Notes under the pieces: generated by a model
The model's database searches: none
What the model was told of the DNA's origin: nothing
What the model saw: the letters and a program-made list of their open reading frames with translations, nothing else
Made by a program: the position numbers and the translations under genes
NCBI GenBank assembly: GCA_964344565.1
Contig: CAYFNT010000016.1
Location: forward strand, 17,779 to 81,778
Direction: 5' to 3'
DNA: 64,000 nt
From: JACNKJ01 sp964344565
Lineage (GTDB): Bacteria > Krumholzibacteriota > Krumholzibacteriia > JACNKJ01
In this document: positions 7,916 through 15,454 of the stretch, in pieces
How the letters are laid out: each line of letters opens with the position of its first letter
How positions within the stretch are numbered: position 1 is the stretch's first letter

Positions 7916-9130
7916 ATGCCACGGCTTGTATTCGCCATCATGCTGGTAGCTTATGGGATCGCCGCGACGGCCGTGGAACCCTATCCGTGGATTCCGGGCA
8001 ATCAGAAAGCGCCCGAGCCCGTCTACCCGGAAATCCTCATGGAGGCGAAGGAGGCCATGGAAGCGGTGGCCGCCGGTCGACTGCTGCCGGTGGACCTTCG
8101 AAGCGCCGACTCTTTCGCCACCGCTCACCTGCCTGGCGCCGTGTGGAAGGCGCCCGCGGGGATCGATGCGGGAGCGCTGCTCCTCTACGGCGATGATTTC
8201 ATAACCCTCGGATCGGCCTTTCTTCGCCTCGACGGCGATCCCGCGCCGCGCATTCTCGTGGGCGGTCTCGACGCCTGGATCGCCGCCGGCGGCGAGACGG
8301 AATCCGGAGCCGCCCGGGAAGCCTCCAACTCGCGTCCAGCCTTCGCGCCCGCGGCGCGGGTCGGTGGCGACCTCGTCATGGAGGCCTTCGGTCGGGACGG
8401 CTATGAGCTCATCGACCTCCGGGGTTCGGAGGCCTGGGCCCGGGCCTCCGAATCGAGTGGAGCTCGGGCCGGCCACATTCCCCACAGCCTTCCCTACGAC
8501 TTCGATACGCTCTTTCTCGGCAAGGTCTGGCCCGACGCGGAGACGGCCCGGATGAAGTTCCTCGAGCTGGGACCCCGCGAGGGCGATCGCGTGAACCCCC
8601 GGGCGACCTTCATCCTCTACGGTGAAGACGAGAACGAGGTCGAACTCGGTCTGGCCTATCTGATGCTGCGTCTCATGGACATCGAGGCGCGAGTCTATCC
8701 CGGCGGATGGAAGGAGTGGCGCATGGACCCCGCGAGTCCGGTGGTGCGCATCCTTCCCACCGAGGAACTCGAGATCCTGCTGCGCGTGGAGAATCGAAAG
8801 CTCCATGACGACGTGCACTACGAATCGCTGATGCTTCTGGATCTGCGCGGCAATCTCGATTTCCGCCGCCGCCATATTCCCGGCGCCCTGGGCCTGCCCA
8901 TCCATCTCTTCGAGGACACCCTCTCCGCCATGGCCGAGGAGCACTGGCCGAAGGTCGATCGGGAGAAGGTTCCCTTGATTCTCTACTGCTACGGACCCGA
9001 CTGCATCCGCAGCCGCAACGGCGCGAGCTGGGCCGCCAGGGACGGCTTCCGAAACCTGCTCTGGTATCGCGACGGAGTGGAAGGCTGGCGCCGGGCGGGA
9101 CTTCCCCTTCCCAAGGGCGAGCGAGAATAG
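7916..9130 (+). CDS. Exported protein with three rhodanese-like domains
   Basis: The 404-residue product has an N-terminal hydrophobic export signal (MPRLVFAIMLVAYGIAATAV). Three rhodanese folds follow, about residues 35-125, 150-275 and 285-400, recognisable by LRSADSFATAHLPGA, LIDLRGSEAWARA...AGHIPHSLP and LLDLRGNLDFRRRHIPGAL. Only the third has a candidate catalytic cysteine loop (YCYGPDCIRSRNG); the equivalent positions in the first two read LYGDDF and LYGEDE. So one active sulfurtransferase domain plus two degenerate ones is likely, acting outside the cytoplasm on sulfur transfer or thiol redox. A possible -10 TATCAT lies at 7886-7891. Confidence 0.8.
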   Translation: MPRLVFAIMLVAYGIAATAVEPYPWIPGNQKAPEPVYPEILMEAKEAMEAVAAGRLLPVDLRSADSFATAHLPGAVWKAPAGIDAGALLLYGDDFITLGSAFLRLDGDPAPRILVGGLDAWIAAGGETESGAAREASNSRPAFAPAARVGGDLVMEAFGRDGYELIDLRGSEAWARASESSGARAGHIPHSLPYDFDTLFLGKVWPDAETARMKFLELGPREGDRVNPRATFILYGEDENEVELGLAYLMLRLMDIEARVYPGGWKEWRMDPASPVVRILPTEELEILLRVENRKLHDDVHYESLMLLDLRGNLDFRRRHIPGALGLPIHLFEDTLSAMAEEHWPKVDREKVPLILYCYGPDCIRSRNGASWAARDGFRNLLWYRDGVEGWRRAGLPLPKGERE

Positions 9131-9214
9131 TTGTTGAGTTTCTATAAGCAGGTCTATACTGGGATCAACGCGGCCCGGGGCTCGTGGCCCGCGGCCCATC
9201 GCCGGGAGGGGACC

Positions 9215-9628
9215 ATGCCTGCAACCATCCGACCCGTTGGATATTTCTACGCCACCGTCAAGGATCGTCCGGGAGAGGCCTATCGCCTCCTGTCGCGTCT
9301 CGCGCGGGAGGAAGTGAATCTCCTGGCCTTCAACGCCGTGCCCCAGGGACCGGCCCACACCCAACTCGTGATCTTCCCCCAGGAAGAGGCGGCCCTGGCC
9401 CGGGTGGCCGAGTCTCTGGGATTGGTCCTCACCGGACCGCAGAACGCCTTCCTCATTCAGGGGGACGATGAACTCGGCGCGCTGGTGGAAGTGCACGAGA
9501 AGCTCAGCGACGCCAACATCAACGTGTTCGCGTCCAACGGGGTCACCGACGGCCACAGCGCATTCGGCTACGTCATCTATCTGAGGCCGCAAGACTTCGA
9601 CGATGCGGTGCGCGTGCTGGGAATCTAG
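9215..9628 (+). CDS. Tandem ACT-domain protein
   Basis: The start is ATG 9215 (MPATIRPVGYFYATVKDRPG), preceded by GGGAGGGG; a longer frame to 9131 lacks a ribosome site. The 137-residue product holds two ACT-like halves. The first is YFYATVKDRPGEAYRLLSRL...EEVNLLAF, and the second is LGALVEVHEKLSDANINVFA. ACT folds bind amino acids or other small ligands and control partner enzymes. No catalytic domain is attached, so it is probably a free-standing sensor. Its stop codon interlocks with the stop of the convergent radical SAM gene (palindrome CTAG). Confidence 0.75.
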   Translation: MPATIRPVGYFYATVKDRPGEAYRLLSRLAREEVNLLAFNAVPQGPAHTQLVIFPQEEAALARVAESLGLVLTGPQNAFLIQGDDELGALVEVHEKLSDANINVFASNGVTDGHSAFGYVIYLRPQDFDDAVRVLGI

Positions 9629-10659
9629 GCGAAGATTCCCGGGATCTTCGAGCCGCAATCGGGGCAGGCTCCGTCCGTCCCGATGCGAAACTCCTCGACG
9701 GCGAATCCCTTCCGGAGGATGAGTCCGCCGTCGCAATCCGGACATCTCGTGCTCGCTCCTTCCGGATCGAACCTGTTTCCCGTGTAGACGAAACGCAAAC
9801 CGGTCTCCAGGGCGAGATCCCTCGCCCTCCGCAGGGTCGACAGGGGCGTCGCCTCGAGATCATTCATGCGCCAGGCCGGTCGGAAGGCCGTGAAGTGAAG
9901 GGGCACTTCATCGCCGAGTTCCCCCGCGATCCATTCGGCCAGGGCGCGCAGTTCCTCGTCGGAATCGTTCCTGCCGGGAATCAGCAGGGTGGTGATCTCG
10001 GTCCAGACCTCGGTCTCTTTCACGAGATAGCGAAGGGTGTCGAGCACGGGATCCAGCCGCCCCGAGCAGATCCGTCGGTAGAATTCGTCATCGAAGGATT
10101 TCAGGTCCACGTTGACCGCGTCCATGTGGCCGAAGAACTCACGGCGTGGCTCCTCGCAGATGTATCCCGCGGTCACCGCGGCCGTGCGGATGCCCAGTTC
10201 GTGGCAGGCCTCGGCCGTATCCACGGCGAACTCCAGGAAGATCACTGGATCGTTGTAGGTGAAGGCCACCGACTCGCAGCCCATGCGCTGGGCGGCCCGG
10301 GCGATCTCCTCCGGGCTGGCGCTCTCGGAAAGCCGGTCGGTCTCCCTCGACTTGCTCATGTGCCAGTTCTGGCAGAATCGGCAGCCTAGATTGCAGCCCG
10401 CCGTGCCGAAGGAGAGGATGTCCGTGCCCGGCAGGAAGTGGTTCAGGGGCTTTTTCTCCACGGGATCCACCGCGAAGCCCGTGGAGCGTCCGTAGGCGTC
10501 CAGCCACATCTCGCCGTCCCGGTGGGCGCGGATGAAACAGAATCCGCGCTGACCCTCGGCCAGTTTGCAGAAGCGCGGACAGAGGTCGCACTGCAGGCGG
10601 CCGTCTTCCACACGATGCCAGTATCGCGCGGGAACTCCGGTCAACGGGGCTTGCGCCAT
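9625..10659 (-). CDS. amrS: AmmeMemoRadiSam system radical SAM enzyme
   Basis: This 344-residue radical SAM protein has an N-terminal Cys cluster (CDLCPRFCKL...GFC), the signature CNLGCRFCQNW for the 4Fe-4S cluster near residues 89-99, and a C-terminal zinc-ribbon-like segment (CPDCDGG ... CPDCGSK). This is the layout of the AmrS family, a PflA-like lineage found with Memo and AMMECR1 genes. The AMMECR1 and Memo genes lie divergently just downstream of its promoter. The reaction of the trio has not been settled as far as I know. AGGAGG precedes the ATG. Confidence 0.88.
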   Translation of the reverse strand: MAQAPLTGVPARYWHRVEDGRLQCDLCPRFCKLAEGQRGFCFIRAHRDGEMWLDAYGRSTGFAVDPVEKKPLNHFLPGTDILSFGTAGCNLGCRFCQNWHMSKSRETDRLSESASPEEIARAAQRMGCESVAFTYNDPVIFLEFAVDTAEACHELGIRTAAVTAGYICEEPRREFFGHMDAVNVDLKSFDDEFYRRICSGRLDPVLDTLRYLVKETEVWTEITTLLIPGRNDSDEELRALAEWIAGELGDEVPLHFTAFRPAWRMNDLEATPLSTLRRARDLALETGLRFVYTGNRFDPEGASTRCPDCDGGLILRKGFAVEEFRIGTDGACPDCGSKIPGIFA

Positions 10660-10674
10660 GGTCCTCCTCGGGGC

Positions 10675-10720
10675 ACACTCTCAGTGTAGAACATTCTAGC
10701 TCCGCCGCTCCAGGCATCAA
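10675..10720 (-). promoter_or_regulatory. amrS promoter with small palindrome at the start site
   Basis: On the minus strand TTGATG (10720-10715) and TAGAAT (10698-10693) are 16 bases apart. A palindrome, ACACT-CTC-AGTGT (10675-10687), covers the expected transcription start and could be an operator for the divergent amrS/amrB pair. Confidence 0.5.
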
Positions 10721-10737
10721 GCGGTAGGGAGGAAGCC

Positions 10738-11541
10738 ATGAGCCAGATCCGAGCCGCCGCCGTCGCCGGCGCCTTCTATGACGAGGATCCCGAGGTCCTC
10801 CGCGATCTCGTGGAGTCGCTCGTGAAGGGCCAGTCCAGCAAGGGGCCGCGACCCAAGGCGCTCATCGTTCCCCACGCGGGATACGTCTATTCCGGACCCG
10901 TGGCCGCCCTCGCCTATGCCCGCATCCGGAAGCACGCGAAATCCATCAAACGCGTGCTCCTCATCGGACCGGCACATCGCGAACCGGTGACGAACATGGC
11001 GCTGCCCTCGGTCAGCGCCTTCCGCACGCCCCTGGGCGACGTGCCCCTCGACATGCCCTCCATCGCCAAGCTGACCGGCTGGCCCGAGGTGCAGATCTCC
11101 GATTTCGCCCATGCCGAGGAGCACAGCCTCGAGGTGCAGCTGCCCTTTCTCCAGGTGCTCCTCGACGACTTCATGCTGCTGCCCGTGCTCGTCGGCGACG
11201 CCGATCCGTCCATGGTGGAGGCTCTCCTCCACGAATTCGGGGGAGGCGAGGAGACCCTGATCGTCGTCAGCTCCGACCTCAGCCACTTCCTGGAATACGA
11301 TGCGGCCGCCGGAATCGATGCGGCCACCTGCCGCGCCATCGAGACCCTGGACACGGAGGGTTGGACCTGGGAGAGCGCCTGCGGGAGGATTCCCATCCTG
11401 GGATTGCTCAGATTGGCCCGCCGCTTGAATATGGAGGTCGAAACCATCGATCTGCGCAATTCGGGCGACACGGCCGGCGGGCGGGACCGCGTGGTGGGCT
11501 ATGGCGCCTGGGCATTCCACGAAAGGTCAGATTCGGCTTGA
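10738..11541 (+). CDS. amrB: AmmeMemoRadiSam system protein B (Memo family)
   Basis: The 267-residue protein begins IRAAAVAGAFYDEDPEVLR and contains HAGYVYSGPVAA, RVLLIGPAHREP, HSLEVQLPFLQ and VVSSDLSHFLEYDAA, the conserved blocks of the Memo family (related in fold to class III extradiol dioxygenases, with metal-binding His residues). The length is normal for bacterial Memo proteins. It is translationally coupled to the AMMECR1 gene: its TGA (11539-11541) overlaps the next ATG. The radical SAM gene lies divergently 78 bases upstream. It probably acts in the cytoplasm with the other two members. Confidence 0.9.
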   Translation: MSQIRAAAVAGAFYDEDPEVLRDLVESLVKGQSSKGPRPKALIVPHAGYVYSGPVAALAYARIRKHAKSIKRVLLIGPAHREPVTNMALPSVSAFRTPLGDVPLDMPSIAKLTGWPEVQISDFAHAEEHSLEVQLPFLQVLLDDFMLLPVLVGDADPSMVEALLHEFGGGEETLIVVSSDLSHFLEYDAAAGIDAATCRAIETLDTEGWTWESACGRIPILGLLRLARRLNMEVETIDLRNSGDTAGGRDRVVGYGAWAFHERSDSA

Positions 11542-12134
11542 TGACTCTCACCCGCGAAGAACGAATGCTGCGCATGGCGGCCGAGGCAATACTTCACGGA
11601 CTCCGGACTCGGCGGACCATCCGCGTCGAGAACGTCGAACTCGGCCCGGAGCTTCGCGGGCCGGGGGCCTGCTTCGTAACCCTGGAGCGTCATGGGCAAC
11701 TGCGGGGATGCATCGGCTCGGCCGAGGCCCACCGTTCGCTGGGGGAGGACATCCTCCTGAACGCCCACAACGCCGCCTTCAACGATCTGCGCTTCCCGCG
11801 CCTGGACGAGAGCGAGCTGGATGGATTGGAGCTGGAACTCTCGATCCTCACCCCGCCCAAACCCATCATCGCAATCGACGAAGAGGAGCTGCTCGCTCAG
11901 CTGCGCCCGGGCGTGGACGGCCTCATCGTGGAGGACCGGGGCGCCAGGGCCCTCTTCCTTCCCTCGGTCTGGGACTCCCTGCCCAAGGCTCGCGATTTCC
12001 TGGCCAATCTCAAGCGGAAGGCCGGCATCGGCCATCGTGCCCTCTCTCCCGGCTTCGCGGCCTGGCGTTTCGAGACGGAGAAGATCCGTTCATCCGAAAT
12101 CGATGCGAGCAAGCCGCTTTGGGACATGGACTGA
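11541..12134 (+). CDS. amrA: AmmeMemoRadiSam system protein A (AMMECR1 family)
   Basis: The start is ATG 11541, inside the amrB stop codon (TGATG); longer in-frame extensions would overlap amrB deeply. The 197-residue protein carries the AMMECR1 hallmark LRGCIGS within GPGACFVTLERHGQLRGCIGS, then NAHNAAFNDLRFPRL and LELELSILTPPKP. AMMECR1 proteins are conserved from archaea to humans and of uncertain function. The tight coupling to the Memo gene supports a joint role. Its last bases contain the promoter of the following peptidase gene. Confidence 0.9.
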   Translation: MTLTREERMLRMAAEAILHGLRTRRTIRVENVELGPELRGPGACFVTLERHGQLRGCIGSAEAHRSLGEDILLNAHNAAFNDLRFPRLDESELDGLELELSILTPPKPIIAIDEEELLAQLRPGVDGLIVEDRGARALFLPSVWDSLPKARDFLANLKRKAGIGHRALSPGFAAWRFETEKIRSSEIDASKPLWDMD

Positions 12135-12146
12135 GTCTGTTATAAT
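12119..12146 (+). promoter_or_regulatory. Promoter of the C10 peptidase gene
   Basis: TTGGGA (12119-12124) is followed after 16 bases by TATAAT (12141-12146), which carries an upstream TGT extension. It overlaps the 3' end of amrA. Confidence 0.6.
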
Positions 12147-12180
12147 TCCCGGACAACCCACTCCTCAGAGGTCGATATTC

Positions 12181-15100
12181 ATGCGATTCGCGAACGCCTT
12201 GCTGGCGATTTTTCTGCTTGCCTGCACCGTTTCCGTCCAGGCCGAAACCGTAAGTCTCGACGAGGCGCGTCGCGCCGGTCGGGCCTTCCTCGATGAAAGA
12301 CTGTCCATGTCCGATGGCTGGACGGACCGGGCCGCCCAGCCCGGCGAGGTCCGGCCCCTCGTGCGCGACGGGCGCCTGCTCGGATACTGGATGCCCGTGG
12401 AGCCGGTGGGGCACCTGGTCCTCTCGCCCCTGCGCGAACTGCCCGCGGTGAAGGCCTTCTCGGATACCCACGATTTCCAGCCCGAGACCGAGGGCTACGC
12501 GGATCTCATCCTGGACGTCTTCGAACTGACCCTGGACTTCCTGGAGGAGACCTACGGCGACCTCGAGCGCCTTCCCGCGAACATCGCTCCGGCCAGCAAC
12601 CGCGAGAGCTGGGATCGCCTGCTTTCCGGCGCGCCCTCGGACCGCGATGCGGTCACCGTGGGGCCGCTGCTGGAGACGGTCTGGCATCAGGGCGCTCCCT
12701 ACAACGATGACTGTCCTCCCGGCGACGGCGGCACCTGCGTGGTGGGCTGCGTGGCCACCGCCGCCGCGCAGATTCTGACCTACTGGCAGTATCCCGAGAT
12801 GGGCGAGGGATCCTTCGGATACGATTGGGACGGCGACGAGTCCTGCGGCGGCAACGCCGGTGGAGGATGGCTCGATGCTCAGTTCTGGGATCCCTACGAC
12901 TGGGACAACATCCTCAACAGCTACGGCGGCGGATACAGCCCCGAGGAAGCCGCGGCCGTGGCCGAACTCAACTACGAGATGGGCGTGGCCTTCCTCATGG
13001 ACTACGGCGTCTGCGCTTCGGGCGCATACCTGCAGCAGGGCCTGAACGTCTATCCCGACTACTTTCGCTACTCCGACGATCTGAGCTACGTGAACCGCAG
13101 CGAACACAGCCAGGCCGAGTGGTGGGAGGTCATCAAGAACGAACTGGATGCGGTGCCGCCGCGCCCCATCTCCTATGGCATCCATAGCCACGCCATCGTC
13201 TGCGACGGCTACATGGAGGACGGCGGCGAGTACTACCACATGAACTACGGCTGGGGGGGTGGGTCCAACGCCTGGTACGCCCTGGACAACGTCTACTGCC
13301 CCTGGGACGGCTGCGATTTCCTGGTGGAGAACATGACCATCGGAATCGAACCTCTCGGGCACTTCACCGTTCACCAGCCCGACGATGGCGTGGTCTGGAC
13401 CCATGGCGAGGCCATGACCGAGATCGCCTGGTTCGACTGCGAGGGTTCCTTGGTGAGCGCCGATCTCTACAGCGGTATGACGCGCCTGGTCCGCCTATTC
13501 GAGAACAGCGACAACGACGGAACCGAAACTCCCGTCGGCACCGTGGCCGCCGAATGGGGCACCGGCGCAGACTTCCGCATCAAGGTGCTCGACGAGGACG
13601 GCAAGTTCGGCTGGAGCGACGAGTTCGCCATCTACGCGCCGGCCGAGTGGTCCGACGCCAGCTCGCCGCCGGTGGACGACACGGGTCGCGGCCAGGCCGT
13701 GGCCTGGGGCGACTATGACGGGGACGGTCTCGCCGATATCTACCTGTCCAACACCGATGACGGCAACTGCCTCTTCCGCAACGAGGGCAGCGGGCTCTTC
13801 GAAGACCGCCTCCTCGATCCTTTGGGCGTGGCGGGCGAATGCCGAGGAACCGCCTGGGCCGACATGGACAACGACGGAGACCTGGACCTCTTCCTCACCC
13901 GCACCAGCGGCGAGAGCAACTTCCTCTTCCGCAACGATGGTGACGGTTTCACCGACCTGACCACGACCCTGCTGGCAGGATCGTCTTACAGTTCGGGAGT
14001 CGCCTGGGGCGACTACGACGCCGACGGTCTGGTGGATCTCTACGTGACCAACGTCTATGCCCCCGATCGTCTCTTCCACAACGAAGGCGACGGAGTCTTC
14101 ACCGAAGCCACGGCCTCTCCCATGGGAGACGCGGGCTACGGGCGTTCCGCCACCTGGACCGACTACGATGAGGACGGCGACCTGGACCTCTACCTGGTCC
14201 GCTATTCCACCAACCGGCTCTATCGCAACAACGGCGACGGCAGCTTCACCCGCATGAACGCCAGCGCGTTGGCCGACGGAGGCGACGGCTACGGCGCGGC
14301 CTGGGGCGACTTCGACAACGACGGCCACCTGGACTGCTATCTCGTGAACAGCGGCGCCAACAAGCTTTTCCGCAATCTCGGCGGGGGGGAGTTCGTCGAC
14401 GTGACCGCGCCTCCACTGGATGACGAGGGCGCCGGCCGGAGCGCGGCCTGGTGCGATACCGACAATGATGGCCACCTCGACCTCTTCCTGGCCAACTACG
14501 GCGCGAACCGCCTCTTCCACAATCTGGGAGACGGCAGTTTCGTGGAGACCACCGACGCACTGCTCGGCGACGGCGCCGACACCAACGGCGCGGCCTGGGC
14601 CGATTTCGACGGAGACGGACGCGTCGATCTCTATCTGGCGAACAACGCCGCGGCCAATCGTCTCATCCGCAATGAACACTCCGGCGGGAAGCACTGGATG
14701 CACGTCGATCTCCTGGGCACCGCTTCCAACGTCTCGGCCCTCGGCGCGCGCCTGCGTCTGGTGGCCGGCGGCATGGAGCAACTGCGGGAGGTGGGCAGCG
14801 ACACGGGCTATCTCTCCCAGAGTTCGCTGCGGACGGAATTCGGTCTGGGAGACGCGAATCTGGTCGATTCCCTGGAAGTGTTCTGGCCCTCGGGAGCCTA
14901 CTCCCTGCTCACGGATTTGAGCGCGGATCAACTAATCGAAGTCACCGAATCCGAAGATCCGACCAGCGTGGATGAAATCGCACCACTTTCATTCACTTTC
15001 TTGGGGGCATTCCCCAACCCCTTCAATCCCAGGACCGAAATCATATTCGAATTGGCGAATGAAGAGTTCGTGAAGCTCGAAATCTATGACGTTTCGGGCC

Positions 15101-15264
15101 GAAAAGTCCTTACCCTGTCTCAAGGAGTTCGTGGAGCGGGCCGTCATGAGATCGCCTGGAATGGAACTAATTCCCAGGGGGTGGCGATGGGCTCGGGTGT
15201 CTATCTGCTAAGAATCTCGGGCTCTGAATTCGGTTCGGAAAGCAAATTGGTGCTGTTGAAATAG
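12181..15264 (+). CDS. Secreted C10-family (streptopain-like) cysteine peptidase with FG-GAP, UnbV-type and T9SS-type C-terminal domains
   Basis: ATG 12181 opens a signal peptide (MRFANALLAIFLLACTVSVQA); the product has 1027 residues. A propeptide (about 22-150) precedes the peptidase domain, with the nucleophile in CVVGCVATAAAQIL (Cys190), the His in IHSHAIVCDGY (His337) and the downstream HMNYGWGG (Asn355, Trp358), as in streptopain. Residues about 490-840 hold seven FG-GAP/VCBS-type repeats (WGDYDGDGLADIY, DNDGDLDLFL, NRLFHN). An ASPIC/UnbV-like segment follows (GARLRLVAGGMEQLREVGSD ... VFWPSGA). The end is a T9SS-type domain (FPNPFNPRTEIIFEL ... GSGVYLLRISG ... LVLLK). Export across the outer membrane with cleavage of the tail is the expected route. 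Confidence 0.88.
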   Translation: MRFANALLAIFLLACTVSVQAETVSLDEARRAGRAFLDERLSMSDGWTDRAAQPGEVRPLVRDGRLLGYWMPVEPVGHLVLSPLRELPAVKAFSDTHDFQPETEGYADLILDVFELTLDFLEETYGDLERLPANIAPASNRESWDRLLSGAPSDRDAVTVGPLLETVWHQGAPYNDDCPPGDGGTCVVGCVATAAAQILTYWQYPEMGEGSFGYDWDGDESCGGNAGGGWLDAQFWDPYDWDNILNSYGGGYSPEEAAAVAELNYEMGVAFLMDYGVCASGAYLQQGLNVYPDYFRYSDDLSYVNRSEHSQAEWWEVIKNELDAVPPRPISYGIHSHAIVCDGYMEDGGEYYHMNYGWGGGSNAWYALDNVYCPWDGCDFLVENMTIGIEPLGHFTVHQPDDGVVWTHGEAMTEIAWFDCEGSLVSADLYSGMTRLVRLFENSDNDGTETPVGTVAAEWGTGADFRIKVLDEDGKFGWSDEFAIYAPAEWSDASSPPVDDTGRGQAVAWGDYDGDGLADIYLSNTDDGNCLFRNEGSGLFEDRLLDPLGVAGECRGTAWADMDNDGDLDLFLTRTSGESNFLFRNDGDGFTDLTTTLLAGSSYSSGVAWGDYDADGLVDLYVTNVYAPDRLFHNEGDGVFTEATASPMGDAGYGRSATWTDYDEDGDLDLYLVRYSTNRLYRNNGDGSFTRMNASALADGGDGYGAAWGDFDNDGHLDCYLVNSGANKLFRNLGGGEFVDVTAPPLDDEGAGRSAAWCDTDNDGHLDLFLANYGANRLFHNLGDGSFVETTDALLGDGADTNGAAWADFDGDGRVDLYLANNAAANRLIRNEHSGGKHWMHVDLLGTASNVSALGARLRLVAGGMEQLREVGSDTGYLSQSSLRTEFGLGDANLVDSLEVFWPSGAYSLLTDLSADQLIEVTESEDPTSVDEIAPLSFTFLGAFPNPFNPRTEIIFELANEEFVKLEIYDVSGRKVLTLSQGVRGAGRHEIAWNGTNSQGVAMGSGVYLLRISGSEFGSESKLVLLK

Positions 15265-15289
15265 TTGATGCAACTAGGAAGTGAATCTC

Positions 15290-15315
15290 ACCCGGCTCCA
15301 GTGGGGCCGGGTTTT
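15290..15315 (+). terminator. Intrinsic terminator after the C10 peptidase
   Basis: ACCCGGCTCC and GGGGCCGGGT pair over 10 positions (one G-T), with a 3-base loop, followed by TTT. Confidence 0.8.
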
Positions 15316-15401
15316 CTCGGCTCTGGAAAGGACTGCCGAACTCCCCAATGCCCATCGGGGAGTGGTTTGAGGGAATCGGTCTGGGCATTGCATATGTCTT
15401 G

Positions 15402-15410
15402 TGTTAGAAT
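15402..15410 (+). promoter_or_regulatory. Extended -10 element of the C25 peptidase gene
   Basis: TGT precedes TAGAAT about 45 bases before the TTG start. No good -35 is visible, as is common for extended -10 promoters. Confidence 0.45.
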
Positions 15411-15454
15411 ACTCGACAGTCCGGAATACATGGATTTCCGCTCAGGGAGTTTGC

